From Actinomadura xylanilytica (GTDB lineage: Bacteria > Actinomycetota > Actinomycetes > Streptosporangiales > Streptosporangiaceae): a stretch of 64,000 nucleotides of DNA. Of this stretch, positions 62,026 to 64,000 are shown piece by piece (the stretch's first letter is position 1; every line of letters starts with the position of its first letter). The DNA lies in NCBI RefSeq assembly GCF_030283145.1, contig NZ_JASNWE010000002.1, positions 248,001 to 312,000 on the forward strand. Reading direction: 5' to 3'. The position numbers and the translations under genes are program-made. A model generated the notes under the pieces. It saw only the letters and a program-made list of their open reading frames with translations. It had not been told where the DNA came from and made no database searches.

Positions 62026-64000
62026 ATGCGGTTTCCTCACAGATCCCTGCGCGTCGCCGCACTCGCCGCCGCGATCGCGCTGACCACCTCGGGTACGGCC
62101 GTCGCGGACCGGCCGCCCGACTCGGGCCGGGTCCGGACGCTGATCGGCAAGATGACGCTGGACGAGAAGCTGGGCTTTGTGAGCGGCACCAGCGACCCGC
62201 GCGGTCTGGGCGAGGCCGGATACATCCCGGGCGTGCCCCGTCTGGGCATCCCCGAGCTGCGGCTGGCCGACGGTCCGGCCGGGGTCCGGGTGGCGGACCA
62301 CGCCACCGCGATGCCCGCCCCGGTGGCGCTGGCCTCGACCTTCGACGACCGGATGGCCCGTGAATTCGGCCGGGTCATCGGCCGGGACGGGCGCGCACTC
62401 GGCCAGGACGTGCTGCTGGCCCCCATGGTCAACACCATCCGGGTGCCGCAGGCGGGCCGCAACTTCGAGACCTTCAGCGAAGACCCGCTGCTCTCCTCCC
62501 GTACGGTCGCCGCCGAGGTGCGCGGGATCCAGTCGCAGGGGCTCATCGCGACCGTCAAGCACTACGCGGAGAACAACCAGGAGACCGACCGCGGCACGTT
62601 CAGCGCGGGCGTGAACGTCAACGTCGACGAGCAGACGCTGCACGAGATCGAACTCCAGGGCTTCCAGGCGGCCATCGACGCGGGCGCCGGCGCGGTCATG
62701 TGCTCCTACAACCAGGTCAACGGCGCGTACGCCTGCCAGAACGAACAACTGCTGAACGCCATCCTGAAGGAGCGTTGGGGCTTCCGCGGCTGGGTGATGT
62801 CGGACTGGGGGGCCAACCGCGGCGCCGAGGCGATCACCAAGGGCCTGGACCAGGAGATGCCCGGTGACTCCTACGGTCCGCTCTTCCCGGCGTACTTCCA
62901 GGCGCCGCTGCGCGCGGCGCTGGTGAGCGGCCGGATCCCGATGGCCCGGCTGGACCGGGCGGTCGACAGGATCCTCGGCCAGATGCAGCGGTTCGGCCTG
63001 CTCAACGGGCGGCCCAGGCCGACCCGGGACGCCGCGGGCGGTGCTCGCGCGGCCCAGCGGATCGCCGAATCCGGTGCCGTCCTGCTGCGCAACGAGCACG
63101 GCGCGCTGCCCCTCACCGGCCGGGCGGGCCGCAGCATCGCGGTGATCGGCCCGACCGCCCGGGTCCCGCTGATCAACGGCGGCGGCAGCTCCCATGTGAT
63201 CCCGGACTCGGCCGCCGCGCCTCTCGACGCCATCCGGGCCCGGGCCGGCGCCGGCGGCCAGGTCGGCTACGCGGTCGGCACCGACCCCGACGGGGTCGCC
63301 GTACCCGCCTCGGCGCTCACCCCCGCGACCCCCATCGACACCTCGGTGCCGGCCGGGAAGACCCTCGACTACACCGGCACCCTCACGGTGCCGGAGACCG
63401 GCGACTACCGGCTCGGCCTGGAGACCTCCGGCGGCACCGGCACGCTCACCGTCGATGGCACCCAACTGGTCACCGCGGGCGGCTTCTTCGGCTCCAGCCT
63501 CATCCCCACCGGCGACGGGCTCACCAACTGGCCGGCCACCACCCGCCTCACCGCCGGGGCGCACCGGCTGACCGTCACGGCCGCCGCGCCGGCAGGAGCG
63601 GCGCAGCGGATCCGGCTCGCCTGGTCGACCCCGCAGATCGTGCGCGACGACATCGCAGCCGCGGCGGTGGCGGCCAAGCGCGCCAGGACGGCCGTCGTGT
63701 TCGCCTATGACGAGGGCACCGAGGGCGTCGACCGATCTTCGCTGGCGCTGCCCGCACACCAGGACGCGCTCATCTCCGCGGTCACCGCGGCCAACCCGCG
63801 CACCGTGGTGGTGCTCAACACGGGTTCGTCGATCACCATGCCCTGGCTGACCCGCACCGCCGCCGTCCTGGACATGTACTACCCGGGCGAGAAGGGCGCC
63901 GAGGCGACCGCACGGCTGCTGTTCGGCGATGCGAGCCCCTCAGGGAAGCTGAGCCAGACCTTCCCCGCCGCGGAGAACCAGACCCCCGTCGCCGGAGATC
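62026..64000 (+). CDS. secreted GH3 beta-glucosidase with PA14 insert, 5' part
   Basis: 658 residues are visible, and the frame is still open at the window end. Signal peptide (VAALAAAIALTTSGTAVA). The GH3 N-terminal barrel contains KMTLDEKLGFVSG, GPAGVRV, KHYAENNQE and the nucleophile in VMSDWGA (Asp260). The second domain begins about residue 340 and holds a PA14-like insert (KTLDYTGTLTVPETGDYRLG). This hydrolyses terminal beta-glycosidic bonds in exported oligosaccharides or glycosides. It forms an operon with the esterase and is probably controlled by the ROK pair. Confidence 0.93.
   Translation, partial: MRFPHRSLRVAALAAAIALTTSGTAVADRPPDSGRVRTLIGKMTLDEKLGFVSGTSDPRGLGEAGYIPGVPRLGIPELRLADGPAGVRVADHATAMPAPVALASTFDDRMAREFGRVIGRDGRALGQDVLLAPMVNTIRVPQAGRNFETFSEDPLLSSRTVAAEVRGIQSQGLIATVKHYAENNQETDRGTFSAGVNVNVDEQTLHEIELQGFQAAIDAGAGAVMCSYNQVNGAYACQNEQLLNAILKERWGFRGWVMSDWGANRGAEAITKGLDQEMPGDSYGPLFPAYFQAPLRAALVSGRIPMARLDRAVDRILGQMQRFGLLNGRPRPTRDAAGGARAAQRIAESGAVLLRNEHGALPLTGRAGRSIAVIGPTARVPLINGGGSSHVIPDSAAAPLDAIRARAGAGGQVGYAVGTDPDGVAVPASALTPATPIDTSVPAGKTLDYTGTLTVPETGDYRLGLETSGGTGTLTVDGTQLVTAGGFFGSSLIPTGDGLTNWPATTRLTAGAHRLTVTAAAPAGAAQRIRLAWSTPQIVRDDIAAAAVAAKRARTAVVFAYDEGTEGVDRSSLALPAHQDALISAVTAANPRTVVVLNTGSSITMPWLTRTAAVLDMYYPGEKGAEATARLLFGDASPSGKLSQTFPAAENQTPVAGD

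Overview
The window is GC-rich actinomycete DNA. Genes run well over 60-70% GC, with GTG and TTG starts, Tat and lipoprotein exports, PknB-type kinases and ROK regulators. The mix (SCO6880-type conjugation genes, MoxR/DUF58/transglutaminase-fold operon, kinase-WD40 fusion, vanRS-vanHAX) suggests a Streptosporangiales or Thermomonosporaceae-like chromosome. That placement is an inference; there is no rRNA and no complete tRNA here.

Layout. 0-1.3 kb: tail of a lipid glycosyltransferase gene, a NodB-type deacetylase and a small membrane protein. 1.3-18 kb: an accretion region containing three copies of the 3' half of one tRNA (2.2, 11.9 and 17.9 kb), each set in the same ~250 bp of similar flanking sequence. 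They mark off a 9.7-kb island and a 6.0-kb island. The first island is a vancomycin-resistance locus: vanH-vanA-vanX plus a C39-like peptidase gene in one operon, vanR-vanS on the other strand, decayed murF and murG copies on either side, and a Tat-exported TPR/retropepsin-fold protein. Three promoter boxes with identical internal spacing lie before vanH, beside vanR and before the TPR gene, so the TPR protein is probably a further VanR regulon member. The second island holds an SRPBCC protein, an IS5-like element with a frameshifted transposase, a receptor kinase preceded by a perfect Crp-type site, small or broken genes and a methyltransferase.

18-22 kb: a copper module (membrane protein, SCO1, PCu(A)C, DyP peroxidase) behind a BlaI/CopY-like palindrome. 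22-24 kb: degenerate DNA ending in a truncated P-loop NTPase gene. 24-28 kb: a signalling cluster (membrane histidine kinase, receiver-only protein, OmpR-type regulator, unknown protein). 28.2-29.5 kb: gene-poor.

29.5-45.5 kb: a sigma factor followed by a chromosomal type IV secretion/conjugation module. The left arm (minus strand) encodes a VirB2-like pilin, a cysteine-rich protein ending in the same pilin-like module, a TrbL/VirB6-type channel, an SCO6880 protein and a VirB4-type ATPase. The right arm (plus strand) encodes a lytic transglycosylase, a lipoprotein, a VirD4/TraG-type coupling protein and two accessory proteins. A MinD-like protein lies between the arms. No relaxase or integrase is visible, and the coupling protein has lost the key residues of both Walker motifs.

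45.5-57 kb: an envelope operon (beta-propeller/spore-associated-protein-A-like protein, MoxR, DUF58, inactive transglutaminase-fold membrane protein), an ECF sigma factor with a membrane partner, and a kinase-winged helix-TM-WD40 fusion. 57-64 kb: a ricin-type lectin, two overlapping ROK regulator genes, a secreted carboxylesterase and the start of a secreted GH3 glycosidase that runs off the window.
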